This document shows, piece after piece, positions 26,468 to 34,950 of a stretch of DNA of 37,456 nucleotides (the stretch's first letter is position 1; each line of letters starts with the position of its first letter). Source of the stretch: Saccharomonospora iraqiensis subsp. iraqiensis. GTDB lineage: Bacteria; Actinomycetota; Actinomycetes; Mycobacteriales; Pseudonocardiaceae. The notes under the pieces are model-generated. The model had not been told where the DNA came from, ran no database searches, and was given only the letters and a program-made list of their open reading frames with translations. Where the stretch lies: positions 8,048 through 45,503 of the forward strand of contig NZ_KE387135.1 in assembly GCF_000430445.1 (NCBI RefSeq). Reading direction: 5' to 3'. The position numbers and the translations under genes were made by a program.

Positions 26468-27388
26468 ATGACTGCGCAGCTCCGTGAGCTCCGGCAGAAG
26501 GTCCGGGCCACCAAGTCGATCGGGAAGATCACCAAGGCGATGGAGCTCATCGCCACGTCGCGCATCAGCAAGGCGCAGGCGAGGGTGGAGGCCGCGCGCC
26601 CGTACGCCTCGGAGATCACCAACGTGCTCTCCGCGCTGGCGGGCGCGTCGACCAGCCTCGACCACCCGTTGCTGGTCGAGCGGCCGAACCCGGAACGGGT
26701 CGCGGTCCTCGTGGTCACCAGTGACCGGGGCCTGGTCGGGGGCTACAACGCCAACGTGCTGCGTGCCACCGAGGAGCTGCTGGCGCTGCTGCGGGAGCAG
26801 GGAAAGCAACCCCAGCTCTACGTCATCGGCAACAAGGGCGTGAACTACTACACCTTCCGCAACCGCGAGATCGCGGGGCAGTGGACCGGCTTCTCGCAGA
26901 AGCCGGGCTACGAGAATGCCGCCGAGGTCGGCGAGACGCTGGTCGGCGAGTTCATGGCCGGTGCGGAGGACGGGGCCGGTGCCGAGGGTGCGCGCGGTGT
27001 GGACGAGCTGCACATCGTCTACACCGAGTTCCGGTCGATGCTCACCCAGACACCGGTGGCCAAGCGCATCGCCCCGCTCGAGGTGGAGTACACCCAGGAG
27101 GAGGGCATCCCGCCCGCGTACGAGTTCGAGCCGAACGCCGACCAGTTGCTGGGCGCGATCCTGCCGAAGTACATCAACACGCGGATCTTCGCCGCGCTGC
27201 TGGAATCGGCGGCCTCCGAGCTGGCGGCGCAGCGCAACGCGATGAAGTCGGCGTCGGACAACGCCAGTGAGCTCGTCGAAACCTACAGCCGCCAGGCGAA
27301 CCAGGCCCGCCAGGCGCAGATCACCCAGGAGATCAGCGAAATCGTCGGTGGGGTCAACGCACTCGCCGCCACAGGAAGTGATGTGTAA
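26468..27388 (+). CDS. atpG: F1Fo ATP synthase subunit gamma
   Basis: 306 aa central rotor shaft. The N-terminal coiled coil is [26 protein letters not shown], the C-terminal one [28 protein letters not shown], both highly conserved. [17 protein letters not shown] begins the globular Rossmann-like part. A loop [20 protein letters not shown] (about 158-177) is the actinobacterial insertion, linked in mycobacteria to c-ring contact and low hydrolysis. Follows atpA by 7 nt and precedes atpD by 3 nt. Confidence 0.98.
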   Translation: MTAQLRELRQKVRATKSIGKITKAMELIATSRISKAQARVEAARPYASEITNVLSALAGASTSLDHPLLVERPNPERVAVLVVTSDRGLVGGYNANVLRATEELLALLREQGKQPQLYVIGNKGVNYYTFRNREIAGQWTGFSQKPGYENAAEVGETLVGEFMAGAEDGAGAEGARGVDELHIVYTEFRSMLTQTPVAKRIAPLEVEYTQEEGIPPAYEFEPNADQLLGAILPKYINTRIFAALLESAASELAAQRNAMKSASDNASELVETYSRQANQARQAQITQEISEIVGGVNALAATGSDV

Positions 27389-28819
<1,431 letters not shown>

Positions 28820-28825
28820 GTTCCG

Positions 28826-28869
28826 CGGACGGCGGGGCGCCTCCAGGGATGGAAGTGCCCCGCCGTCCG
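28826..28869 (+). terminator. hairpin between atpD and atpC
   Basis: A perfect 13-bp stem CGGACGGCGGGGC / GCCCCGCCGTCCG encloses 18 nt. No T-run follows. A second hairpin CACCGGCG/CGCCGGTG lies at 28875-28898. They may end part of the transcription before atpC or mark a processing/stabilising site for the atpD end. Confidence 0.6.
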
Positions 28870-28906
28870 TGTCTCACCGGCGTGCCGATGCGCCGGTGCG
28901 CCCGGC

Positions 28907-28912
28907 TACACT
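28907..28912 (+). promoter_or_regulatory. candidate -10 (TACACT) for atpC
   Basis: TACACT fits TANNNT and would give a leader of about 25 nt containing the GAAGGAG site of atpC. No clear -35 is present. Confidence 0.35.
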
Positions 28913-28943
28913 GGGCGGAACGCGGGACGAGAAGGAGAACTTC

Positions 28944-29309
28944 GTGGCGGAGATGTCGGTCGAGCTGGTGGCGGTGGAACGCCGCCTGTGGTCGGGCACG
29001 GCCAGTTTCGTCGTGGCGCAGACGACGGAGGGCGAGATCGGTGTGATGGCCGGGCACGAGCCGGTCCTCGGACAGCTCGTCGAGGGCGGCATCGTGAAGG
29101 TGACCACCACCGACGGCGAGACGATCACCGCCGCGGTGCACGGGGGTTTCCTGTCCGTCACGAGTGACAGCGTGAGCGTGCTGGCCGAGTCCGCGGAGCT
29201 CGGTGAGGAGGTCGACGTGGACCGGGAGCGTGCGGCGCTCGCCGAGTCCGACGACGCCGAGCGCGCGAGAGCGACCGCGCGGCTCCGGGCGGCCGGTCAA
29301 TCGGTCTGA
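28944..29309 (+). CDS. atpC: F1Fo ATP synthase subunit epsilon
   Basis: 121 aa. GTG at 28944 with GAAGGAG 7 nt upstream; the open frame further left covers the hairpins and is rejected. The N-terminal beta sandwich is [40 protein letters not shown] in parts (G-E-I-G-V-M-x-G-H-x-P is the signature). The C-terminal helical part is short (about 90-121), as in mycobacterial epsilon. It couples the gamma shaft to the c-ring and regulates hydrolysis. Unlike the other atp genes it is preceded by hairpins and a possible promoter. Confidence 0.97.
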   Translation: MAEMSVELVAVERRLWSGTASFVVAQTTEGEIGVMAGHEPVLGQLVEGGIVKVTTTDGETITAAVHGGFLSVTSDSVSVLAESAELGEEVDVDRERAALAESDDAERARATARLRAAGQSV

Positions 29310-29336
29310 CCCGGCGACGACGAGCGGGAGCGTGCC

Positions 29337-29771
29337 ATGGACGTCAGCACACTGGCCCTGGTGCTCCTGCTCGGGTCGCTGGTCGTCGCCGTCTGGTACG
29401 CGCTGCGCTGGCTGCGGATGCGCAGGCACGGCGGGGTCAGCGTCGCCCTGCGCTGGGATCCCGACCGGGAGCGGTCGGGGTGGCACCTGGGGATCGGCCG
29501 CTACCGGGGTGAGGAGTTCCTCTGGTACCGCGTCTGGAGCCTGCGGACCGGCCCCGACCGGGTGTACCCGCGGGATTCCCTCCGGATCGCCGGCAGGCGG
29601 GAGCCGGTCGGCAGCGAGTCGTACGCCGTCCCCGCCGGTTCGACGGTGTTGCGGTGTGAGACCACCGACCGGGGGCCCGTCGAGATCGCGATGGGCCCCG
29701 GCGCGTTGACCGGCTTTCTCTCCTGGCTCGAGTCCTCCCCGCCGGGGCGCCGCGTCCCGCGGGCCAGTTGA
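29337..29771 (+). CDS. DUF2550 family membrane protein
   Basis: 144 aa. One N-terminal membrane helix (about 5-24, LALVLLLGSLVVAVWYALRWL) is followed by a basic stretch and a soluble domain with GVSVALRWDPDRERSGWHLGIGRYRGEEFLWYRVWSL in parts and a C-terminal AMGPGALTGFLSWLES, which fit DUF2550 (Rv1312 in M. tuberculosis holds the same place after atpC). ATG at 29337 with GGGAG upstream, 27 nt after atpC, so probably the end of that transcript. Function unknown. Confidence 0.9.
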   Translation: MDVSTLALVLLLGSLVVAVWYALRWLRMRRHGGVSVALRWDPDRERSGWHLGIGRYRGEEFLWYRVWSLRTGPDRVYPRDSLRIAGRREPVGSESYAVPAGSTVLRCETTDRGPVEIAMGPGALTGFLSWLESSPPGRRVPRAS

Positions 29772-29826
29772 CCCCGGAGCGCCCGCCTGTGCGGACGTCC
29801 GGGGTGGGACCGGCCCGGGCGGGTCG

Positions 29827-29894
29827 GTGCTCGCCGTGGGGCAGTGTTCGCTGTGGCTCAGTGTTCGCCGTGGGTCAGTGTTCGCCGCCGGGCC
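29827..29894. repeat. 17-bp tandem repeat across the end of the adenosyltransferase gene
   Basis: Four units of 17 nt start at 29827, 29844, 29861 and 29878. The plus-strand core is GTGTTCGCCGTGGGTCA (unit 3); units 1, 2 and 4 differ at a few positions. The rightmost unit encodes the last residues (GGEH region) of the minus-strand gene; the adjoining unit 3 contains its stop (TCA at 29875-29877) and unit 2 carries a second TCA. Outward from the gene the stop and C-terminal codons are thus repeated. Confidence 0.9.
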
Positions 29895-30447
29895 GCCACA
29901 GGACGTCGCCGTCCGGGTTCGCGACCCGGGCGAGGATGAACAACAGGTCGGACAGGCGGTTCAGGTACTTCACCGCGAGCGGGTTGCTCGTGTCCGGCTC
30001 GGCCTCCAACAACGCCCATCCGGAGCGTTCCGCGCGCCGGGCGACGGTGCGCGCCTGGTGCAGCAGTGCGGCACCGGCGGTGCCGCCCGGCAGGATGAAC
30101 GAGGTCAGCTTCCCGACCCGTTCGTTGAACTCGTCGCACCAGCCTTCGAGGCGCTCGATGTAGCTCCCGGTCACCCGCAGCGGCGGGTACTCCGGGTTCT
30201 CCACGACCGGGGTGCTGAAGTCGGCGCCGACGTCGAAGAGGTCGTTTTGCACGGACCGGAGCACGGTCGCGAGTTCCTCGGGGAGGTTACCGGTGGCCAG
30301 CGCGACGCCGAGGACGGAGTTGGTCTCGTCGACGTCCGCGTAGGCGCCGAGGCGGGGGTGGGTCTTCGGCACGCGGCTGCCGTCGCCGAGTGCGGTGGTG
30401 CCGTTGTCACCGACCCGGGTGTAGACACGGTTGATCCGTACGGACAT
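29875..30447 (-). CDS. cob(I)alamin adenosyltransferase, PduO type
   Basis: 190 aa. Transfers the 5'-deoxyadenosyl group of ATP to cob(I)alamin to make coenzyme B12. The ATP-binding N-terminus [19 protein letters not shown], then [20 protein letters not shown], the helix with RTVARRAER and the C-terminal [14 protein letters not shown] are the family signatures. It forms a trimer of five-helix bundles. The ATG at 30447 lies 7 nt after a minus-strand TAGACT, so the mRNA is probably leaderless. Same position as Rv1314c. The gene ends inside a 17-bp tandem repeat. Confidence 0.96.
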   Translation of the reverse strand: MSVRINRVYTRVGDNGTTALGDGSRVPKTHPRLGAYADVDETNSVLGVALATGNLPEELATVLRSVQNDLFDVGADFSTPVVENPEYPPLRVTGSYIERLEGWCDEFNERVGKLTSFILPGGTAGAALLHQARTVARRAERSGWALLEAEPDTSNPLAVKYLNRLSDLLFILARVANPDGDVLWRPGGEH

Positions 30448-30454
30448 GTCCCGC

Positions 30455-30460
30455 AGTCTA
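30455..30460 (-). promoter_or_regulatory. -10 element (TAGACT) of the adenosyltransferase gene
   Basis: Minus-strand TAGACT fits TANNNT and ends 7 nt before the ATG at 30447; there is no ribosome binding site, so a leaderless mRNA is likely. Confidence 0.6.
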
Positions 30461-30547
30461 CGGACCGGGCCGCACCCGGGATCCGCACCACATCGGCGTG
30501 CGGCGGGCGCGGTGCGGGCACTATCGTCCCCGGATGTCCGGACGTTT

Positions 30548-30588
30548 CACTCGTTGCCGGGTTGTGACCGTTCCCGCCGTAACGAGTG
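30548..30588. promoter_or_regulatory. 8-bp inverted repeat in the murA upstream region
   Basis: CACTCGTT (30548-30555) and AACGAGTG (30581-30588) are perfect inverted copies 25 nt apart, with a shorter CGGG/CCCG pair inside. The element lies between the divergent adenosyltransferase and murA genes. It could be an operator or an RNA hairpin; nothing more can be said. Confidence 0.3.
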
Positions 30589-30632
30589 CCCCAGCGCACA
30601 GGGGGGAACCCCGCCGGGCAGGATGGGCCACC

Positions 30633-31925
30633 ATGAGCGAGCACTTCGACGTGTACGGCGGTGCGCGTCTGGTCGGCGAGGTCGGGGTTGTCGGCGCCAA
30701 GAACAGCGTGTTGAAGCTGATGGCCGCCGCCCTGCTCGCCGAGGGGACGACGACGATCCGCAACTGTCCCCAGATCCTCGACGTCCCGCTGATGGCGGAC
30801 GTCCTGCGCAGCGTCGGATGCGAAGTGGAGACCGAGGGGGACGTGGCGCGGATCACCACGCCCGCCGAGTTGTCGCACCACGCGGACACCGCGGCGATGG
30901 GCAAACTGCGGGCGTCGGTCTGCGTGCTCGGCCCGCTCGTGGGCAGGCTGAAGAAGGCCGTGGTGGCGCTGCCGGGCGGGGACGCCATCGGCTCCCGGCC
31001 GCTCGACATGCACCAGAACGGGTTGCGCAAACTGGGGGCCACGAGCGCCATCGAGCACGGCTGTGTCGTCGCCGAGGCCGACCGGCTGCACGGCGCCCAG
31101 ATCTGGCTGGACTTCCCGAGCGTCGGTGCCACGGAGAACATCCTGATGGCCGCTGTGCTCGCCGAGGGCACCACCGTGATCGACAACGCGGCGCGGGAGC
31201 CGGAGATCATCGATCTGTGCGTGATGCTCAACGAGATGGGCGCGCACATCGAGGGCGCCGGGACGTCCACGTTGACCGTGGAGGGCGTCGAGAGCCTCCA
31301 CCCGACCGAGCACCACGTGATCGGGGACCGGATCGTCGGGGCGACCTGGGCCTTCGCCGCCGCCATGACCCAGGGGGACGTGACGGTCACCGGCGTCAAC
31401 CCGCACCATCTCGACCTGGTGCTGGAGAAGCTCCGCCTGGCGGGCGCGGAGATCACCACCTTCGACGACAAGGGTTTCCGCGTCGAGATGCTCGGCAGGC
31501 CACGGTCGGTGGACTTCGTGACGCTGCCCTATCCCGGTTTCGCCACCGACCTGCAACCGTTCGCCGTGGCACTGTCCGCGGTGTCCGAGGGCACGTCGAT
31601 GATCACGGAGAACGTCTACGAGGCGCGGTTCCGGTTCATCGAGGAGATGATCCGGCTCGGCGCGGACGCGCGGACCGACGGCCACCACGCGGTCGTGCGC
31701 GGGGTGGACAAGCTCTCCAGCGCCCCCGTGTGGGCCTCGGACATCCGCGCGGGCGCGGGGCTGGTGCTCGCCGGCCTGTGCGCCGAGGGCGTGACCCAGG
31801 TGTGGGACGTCTTCCACATCGACCGCGGCTACCCGGACTTCCTGGCGAACCTGAGCGGGCTGGGCGCCCGGGTCGACCGGGTCGACACGGACCCGGACCG
31901 GGTGGCGGGCGACGAGGCGGTCTGA
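30633..31925 (+). CDS. murA: UDP-N-acetylglucosamine 1-carboxyvinyltransferase
   Basis: 430 aa. First committed step of peptidoglycan synthesis: adds enolpyruvate from PEP to UDP-GlcNAc. ATG at 30633 gives [24 protein letters not shown], the standard start; there is no ribosome binding site, but CAGGAT (30619-30624) ends 8 nt before it, so a leaderless mRNA is possible. [18 protein letters not shown] holds the conserved Lys-Asn pair. The loop that carries the catalytic Cys115 in E. coli reads [15 protein letters not shown], with Asp117 instead of Cys, as in M. tuberculosis; this form is insensitive to fosfomycin. FATDLQPF and [12 protein letters not shown] are intact. The stop is 5 nt from the convergent LysE-family gene's stop. 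Confidence 0.97.
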   Translation: MSEHFDVYGGARLVGEVGVVGAKNSVLKLMAAALLAEGTTTIRNCPQILDVPLMADVLRSVGCEVETEGDVARITTPAELSHHADTAAMGKLRASVCVLGPLVGRLKKAVVALPGGDAIGSRPLDMHQNGLRKLGATSAIEHGCVVAEADRLHGAQIWLDFPSVGATENILMAAVLAEGTTVIDNAAREPEIIDLCVMLNEMGAHIEGAGTSTLTVEGVESLHPTEHHVIGDRIVGATWAFAAAMTQGDVTVTGVNPHHLDLVLEKLRLAGAEITTFDDKGFRVEMLGRPRSVDFVTLPYPGFATDLQPFAVALSAVSEGTSMITENVYEARFRFIEEMIRLGADARTDGHHAVVRGVDKLSSAPVWASDIRAGAGLVLAGLCAEGVTQVWDVFHIDRGYPDFLANLSGLGARVDRVDTDPDRVAGDEAV

Positions 31926-31930
31926 GGCCG

Positions 31931-32554
31931 TCAGCCGTCGGCGGCGAGGGCCACCCCGAAGCCGAGGAGGGTGGTGCCGGTGGCGACGTCCAGACCGCGC
32001 CGCACCCTCCGGCGCCGCATCCACGCCCGGACCCGGTGGACGAACACCACCAACAGCACCAGCCACAGGGTGCCGAGCACGGCCATCGTGTACGCCAGCA
32101 GCAGGGTGTCGCCCGTGGTGCTGGTGACCGGGTCGATGAACTGCGGGAGGATGGACAGGTACAGCGCGAGGACCTTGGGATTGGTCACGTTCGACAGGAA
32201 GCCCTCGCGCAGCCGTCGGAACCCGCTCGCGCCGGCCCCCGCCTCGTCGAGACGGTCGTAGTCGCCGCGCCAGGCCGACCGGATGGCCTGGATCCCGAGA
32301 TAACTCAGGTAGAGCACGCCGAGCCAGCGCAGGGTGGTGAAGACCGGCTGCGATCCCACGATCAGGGTGCCGAGTCCGAAGGCGACCGCGGTGCCCTGGA
32401 CGAGGTGCCCGGCGGCGACCCCGGTGGAGGCCAGCAGCCCGCCGCGGAATCCGCCCGCGAACGAGTTCTTCAGGGTGACCACCGTGTCGGGTCCGGGTGC
32501 GAGCACCACGAGGATCACGACGACGAGGTAGCTCCCGTACACACTCCAGGTCAC
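31931..32554 (-). CDS. LysE/RhtB-family amino acid exporter
   Basis: 207 aa membrane protein with about six hydrophobic segments. The first helix leads into VVLAPGPDTVVTLKNSFAGGFRGGLLASTGVAAGH, the LysE-family signature (PGP and G-x-x-x-G-x-x-x-G-x-x-x-G-H), and later GFLSNVTNPKVLALYLSILPQFI carries the conserved N-P-K. GTG at 32554 (VTWSVYGSYLVVV) is chosen because a minus-strand TAGGGT ends 8 nt before it; the frame extends further with Gly/Pro-rich sequence that is not part of the family. Substrate unknown. Convergent with murA. Confidence 0.92.
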   Translation of the reverse strand: MTWSVYGSYLVVVILVVLAPGPDTVVTLKNSFAGGFRGGLLASTGVAAGHLVQGTAVAFGLGTLIVGSQPVFTTLRWLGVLYLSYLGIQAIRSAWRGDYDRLDEAGAGASGFRRLREGFLSNVTNPKVLALYLSILPQFIDPVTSTTGDTLLLAYTMAVLGTLWLVLLVVFVHRVRAWMRRRRVRRGLDVATGTTLLGFGVALAADG

Positions 32555-32562
32555 GCCCGCCA

Positions 32563-32568
32563 ACCCTA
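32563..32568 (-). promoter_or_regulatory. -10 element (TAGGGT) of the LysE-family gene
   Basis: Minus-strand TAGGGT ends 8 nt before the GTG at 32554; with no ribosome binding site, a leaderless mRNA is likely. Confidence 0.55.
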
Positions 32569-32660
32569 ACGGCGACGGGGACGGTGCCCGCCCACCTCCA
32601 CCGCCTGCCGGGGCGGCCGGACCGGACCTTCCGGGGGTTGGGTCGCACACCCGCCCGGAC

Positions 32661-32666
32661 TACCGT
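32661..32666 (+). promoter_or_regulatory. -10 element (TACCGT) of the crotonase-fold gene
   Basis: TACCGT ends 6 nt before the ATG at 32673; with no ribosome binding site, a leaderless mRNA is likely. Confidence 0.55.
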
Positions 32667-32672
32667 CGGGGC

Positions 32673-33446
32673 ATGGGTGAGTACGAGCACGTCCTCGTTC
32701 AACGGCGGGACGAGACCGTCACGATCACGATGAACCGTCCGCGGCGACGGAACTCGCTGTCCGAACCGCACCTGCGCGAGCTGCTCCGGGCGTTCCGGGA
32801 GACCGCGGAGACGGACGCGGCGGGGATCGTGCTCGCGGGTGCCGGGCCGGTGTTCTCCGCCGGGCACGACTTCGGCGACGTGGCCGGGCGCGACCTCACC
32901 GGCGTGCGCGCGCTGCTGGGGACCTGTACCGACCTGATGCGGGCGATGCGGTCGGCGCCGCAGGTGGTGCTGGCCCGCGTGCACGGGCTCGCGACGGCCG
33001 CCGGATGCCAGCTGGTGGCCTCGTGCGATCTCGCGGTGGCGGCCGAGTCCGCGGGGTTCGCCCTGCCCGGCGGCAAGGGAGGCTGGTTCTGCCACACGCC
33101 CGCCGTGCCGGTGGCGCGGTCGGTCGGCCGGAAACGGCTGATGGAGATGGCACTGACCGGGGACACCGTCGACGCGGCCACGGCACGGGAGTGGGGGCTG
33201 GTGAACCGGGTGGTCCCCGACGACGACCTCGACGACGCCGTCACCGACCTGCTCGGCCGCGCCACCCGCGGCAGCCGCGCGAGCAAGGCCCTCGGCAAGC
33301 GCACCCTGTACGCCCAGCTCGACCGTCCCGAGGACGACGCCTACGCGCTGGCCCAGGAGGTCATGGCCTCGGCCGCGCACCTCCCCGGTGCCCGCGAGGG
33401 CATGGCCGCCTTCCTGGAGAAGCGTCCCCCGACCTGGCCCGACTGA
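32673..33446 (+). CDS. enoyl-CoA hydratase/isomerase-family protein lacking the hydratase glutamates
   Basis: 257 aa crotonase fold. TITMNRPRRRNSLS starts the fold; FSAGHDF and HGLATAAGCQLVASCDLAVAAES form the CoA-binding oxyanion hole. In hydratases two Glu residues (144 and 164 of rat mitochondrial hydratase) add water. Here the first position is Gln113 (GCQL instead of GCEL) and the second, 20 residues on, is Gly133 in FALPGGKGG, so a classical hydratase reaction is unlikely. The FSAGHD motif and overall form resemble ECHDC3-type proteins. A 21-bp repeat array begins 10 nt after its stop. Confidence 0.88.
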   Translation: MGEYEHVLVQRRDETVTITMNRPRRRNSLSEPHLRELLRAFRETAETDAAGIVLAGAGPVFSAGHDFGDVAGRDLTGVRALLGTCTDLMRAMRSAPQVVLARVHGLATAAGCQLVASCDLAVAAESAGFALPGGKGGWFCHTPAVPVARSVGRKRLMEMALTGDTVDAATAREWGLVNRVVPDDDLDDAVTDLLGRATRGSRASKALGKRTLYAQLDRPEDDAYALAQEVMASAAHLPGAREGMAAFLEKRPPTWPD

Positions 33447-33455
33447 CCCACCCCC

Positions 33456-33581
33456 GCGAGTCGACGCCCGGTGCCCGCGAGTCGACGCCTCAGGCCCGCG
33501 AGTCGGCACCCGGTGCCCGCGAGTCGACGCCCGATGCCCGTGCCTCGTCGTCGGGCGACCGTGGGTCGGCGCGGGCGAGGC
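33456..33581 (+). repeat. tandem array, six units with an exact 21-bp period (locus B)
   Basis: Units begin at 33456, 33477, 33498, 33519, 33540 and 33561. The core is GCGAGTCGACGCCC; the first four are well kept (unit 3 has GTCGGC), the last two are decayed (GTGCCTCGTCG, GTGGGTCGGCG). Core, period and unit number match locus A at 3535-3660, yet the spacer part of the unit differs (GGTGCCC here, AGGACC there). It fills the gap between the convergent crotonase-fold and Nudix genes. Confidence 0.9.
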
Positions 33582-33585
33582 CGGA

Positions 33586-34119
33586 TCAGGTGCCGCGCTC
33601 CCACAGCAGCAGGAGGGTGTAGGCGGCGATCGACTGGGCGTCGGTGATCTCGCCGCCCGCCACCCTCGCCTCGAACTCCGCGCGGGTGAACCACGCGGTG
33701 CGCATGTCCTGTTCCTCGTGCTCCCGGGCGGCCGCACCCTGCGTGAGACCGGTGGCGAGGAAGGCCCGGCCGCGTTGGCTGGCCAGGCCGGGGGCGACGT
33801 CGAGCAGTCCGAGTTCGACGAGCCGCCGCGCGGAGAGCCCGGTCTCCTCCCGCAGCTCCCGTGCGGCCAGCTCGGCCGGGGCGAGCTCGCTCCGGCCGGG
33901 TGCGGTGCCCTGGGGGAACTCCCACCGGCGCAGCCCCAGCGGGTAACGGAACTGTTCGACCAGCCGCACCCGGTCCCCGTCGAGGGGGATGACCAGCGCG
34001 TAGTCCGGCTTGTCGACGACGCCGTAGATGCCGTCGGAGCCGTCGTCGCGGCGGACGGCGTCCTCGCGCACGGTCATCCAGTCGTTCGCGTAGACCTGCC
34101 GGGAGGAGCGCTGTTCCAT
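33586..34119 (-). CDS. Nudix hydrolase (ADP-ribose pyrophosphatase-like)
   Basis: 177 aa. VYANDWMTVREDAV, GIYGVVDKPDYALVIPLDGDRVRLVEQFRYPLG in parts and WEFPQGTAPG lead to the Nudix helix ELAARELREETGLSA, as in ADP-sugar pyrophosphatases. The Nudix box is two residues longer than GX5EX7REUXEEXGU between the first Gly and the Arg, a variant I recall from actinobacterial homologues; the metal-binding REXXEE part is intact. The ATG at 34119 is supported by the MEQRSSRQVYAND start and a minus-strand GACAAT 6 nt before it. It probably removes ADP-ribose or a similar nucleoside diphosphate derivative. Convergent with the crotonase gene. Confidence 0.92.
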   Translation of the reverse strand: MEQRSSRQVYANDWMTVREDAVRRDDGSDGIYGVVDKPDYALVIPLDGDRVRLVEQFRYPLGLRRWEFPQGTAPGRSELAPAELAARELREETGLSARRLVELGLLDVAPGLASQRGRAFLATGLTQGAAAREHEEQDMRTAWFTRAEFEARVAGGEITDAQSIAAYTLLLLWERGT

Positions 34120-34193
34120 GGCCTGATTGTCGCGACGTGGACACGGACGGGACACGCCGGGGACCTGTCGGTGCGTCGTCGGATCCGGTCCCC

Positions 34194-34199
34194 TAGTCT
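34194..34199 (+). promoter_or_regulatory. -10 element (TAGTCT) of nucS
   Basis: TAGTCT ends 6 nt before the GTG at 34206, with no ribosome binding site, so a leaderless mRNA is likely. Confidence 0.6.
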
Positions 34200-34205
34200 C
34201 TCCGC

Positions 34206-34865
34206 GTGCGTTTGGTGATCGCCCGGTGCCAGGTCGACTACGCCGGTCGTCTGACGGCCCATCTGCCCATGGCGACCCGGCTGCTTCTCGTCAAGGCGGA
34301 CGGGTCCGTGTCGGTGCATTCCGACGACCGTGCCTACAAGCCGCTGAACTGGATGAGCCCGCCGTGCTGGCTGATCGAGGACGGCAATCTCTGGATCGTG
34401 GAGAACAAGGCGGGGGAGAAGCTCGTCGTCACGATCGACACGGTGTTCGACGAGGTCCGGCACGACCTCGGTGCGGAGCCCGGGCTGGTCAAGGACGGGG
34501 TGGAGTCCCACCTGCAGGAACTGCTCGCCGAGCACATCACCACCCTCGGCGCGGGATACTCGCTGGTGCGCCGGGAGTACCCGACCGCCATCGGTCCGGT
34601 CGACATCCTCGCCCGGGACGCCGACGGTGCGGCGGTGGCCGTCGAGATCAAACGCCGGGGGGAGATCGACGGGGTCGAGCAGCTCACCCGGTACCTGGAG
34701 CTGTTGAACCGCGACCCGCTGCTGGCCCCGGTGCAGGGCGTGTTCGCCGCGCAGCAGATCCGGCCGCAGGCCCGGACGCTGGCGGAGGACCGCGGCATCC
34801 GGTGCGTCACGCTCGACTACGACGCCCTGCGCGGTATCGAGACCGACGACCTCCGGCTGTTCTGA
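34206..34865 (+). CDS. nucS: mismatch-specific endonuclease NucS/EndoMS
   Basis: 219 aa. Cuts both strands at G-T, G-G and T-T mismatches; in actinobacteria, which lack MutS-MutL, it carries out replication mismatch repair. The N-terminal dimerisation/DNA-binding domain (about 1-100) contains [25 protein letters not shown]. The C-terminal RecB-like nuclease domain has GPVDILARD (Asp133) and VAVEIKRRG (Glu147, Lys149), the D-x(n)-E-x-K catalytic residues. The protein ends TDDLRLF, matching the C-terminal beta-clamp-binding motif described in corynebacterial EndoMS. Same gene as Rv1321. Confidence 0.96.
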   Translation: MRLVIARCQVDYAGRLTAHLPMATRLLLVKADGSVSVHSDDRAYKPLNWMSPPCWLIEDGNLWIVENKAGEKLVVTIDTVFDEVRHDLGAEPGLVKDGVESHLQELLAEHITTLGAGYSLVRREYPTAIGPVDILARDADGAAVAVEIKRRGEIDGVEQLTRYLELLNRDPLLAPVQGVFAAQQIRPQARTLAEDRGIRCVTLDYDALRGIETDDLRLF

Positions 34866-34881
34866 CGGCGGTGCCTTCCGG

Positions 34882-34898
34882 ACCGGTCGTCGACCGGT
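34882..34898 (+). terminator. short hairpin after nucS
   Basis: ACCGGT, loop CGTCG, ACCGGT lies 16 nt after the nucS stop. A second hairpin TCCCCAC/GTGGGGA with an 8-nt loop is at 34910-34931, just before the next -10. Either could end nucS transcription; neither has a T-run. Confidence 0.4.
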
Positions 34899-34937
34899 GT
34901 TCGGGCGACTCCCCACACACGACGGTGGGGAAGGCGA

Positions 34938-34943
34938 TACCGT
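34938..34943 (+). promoter_or_regulatory. -10 element (TACCGT) of the DUF3558 gene
   Basis: TACCGT ends 7 nt before the GTG at 34951 and 10 nt before the ATG at 34954. The hairpin at 34910-34931 overlaps the expected -35 position. Confidence 0.45.
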
Positions 34944-34950
34944 GCCCGCC

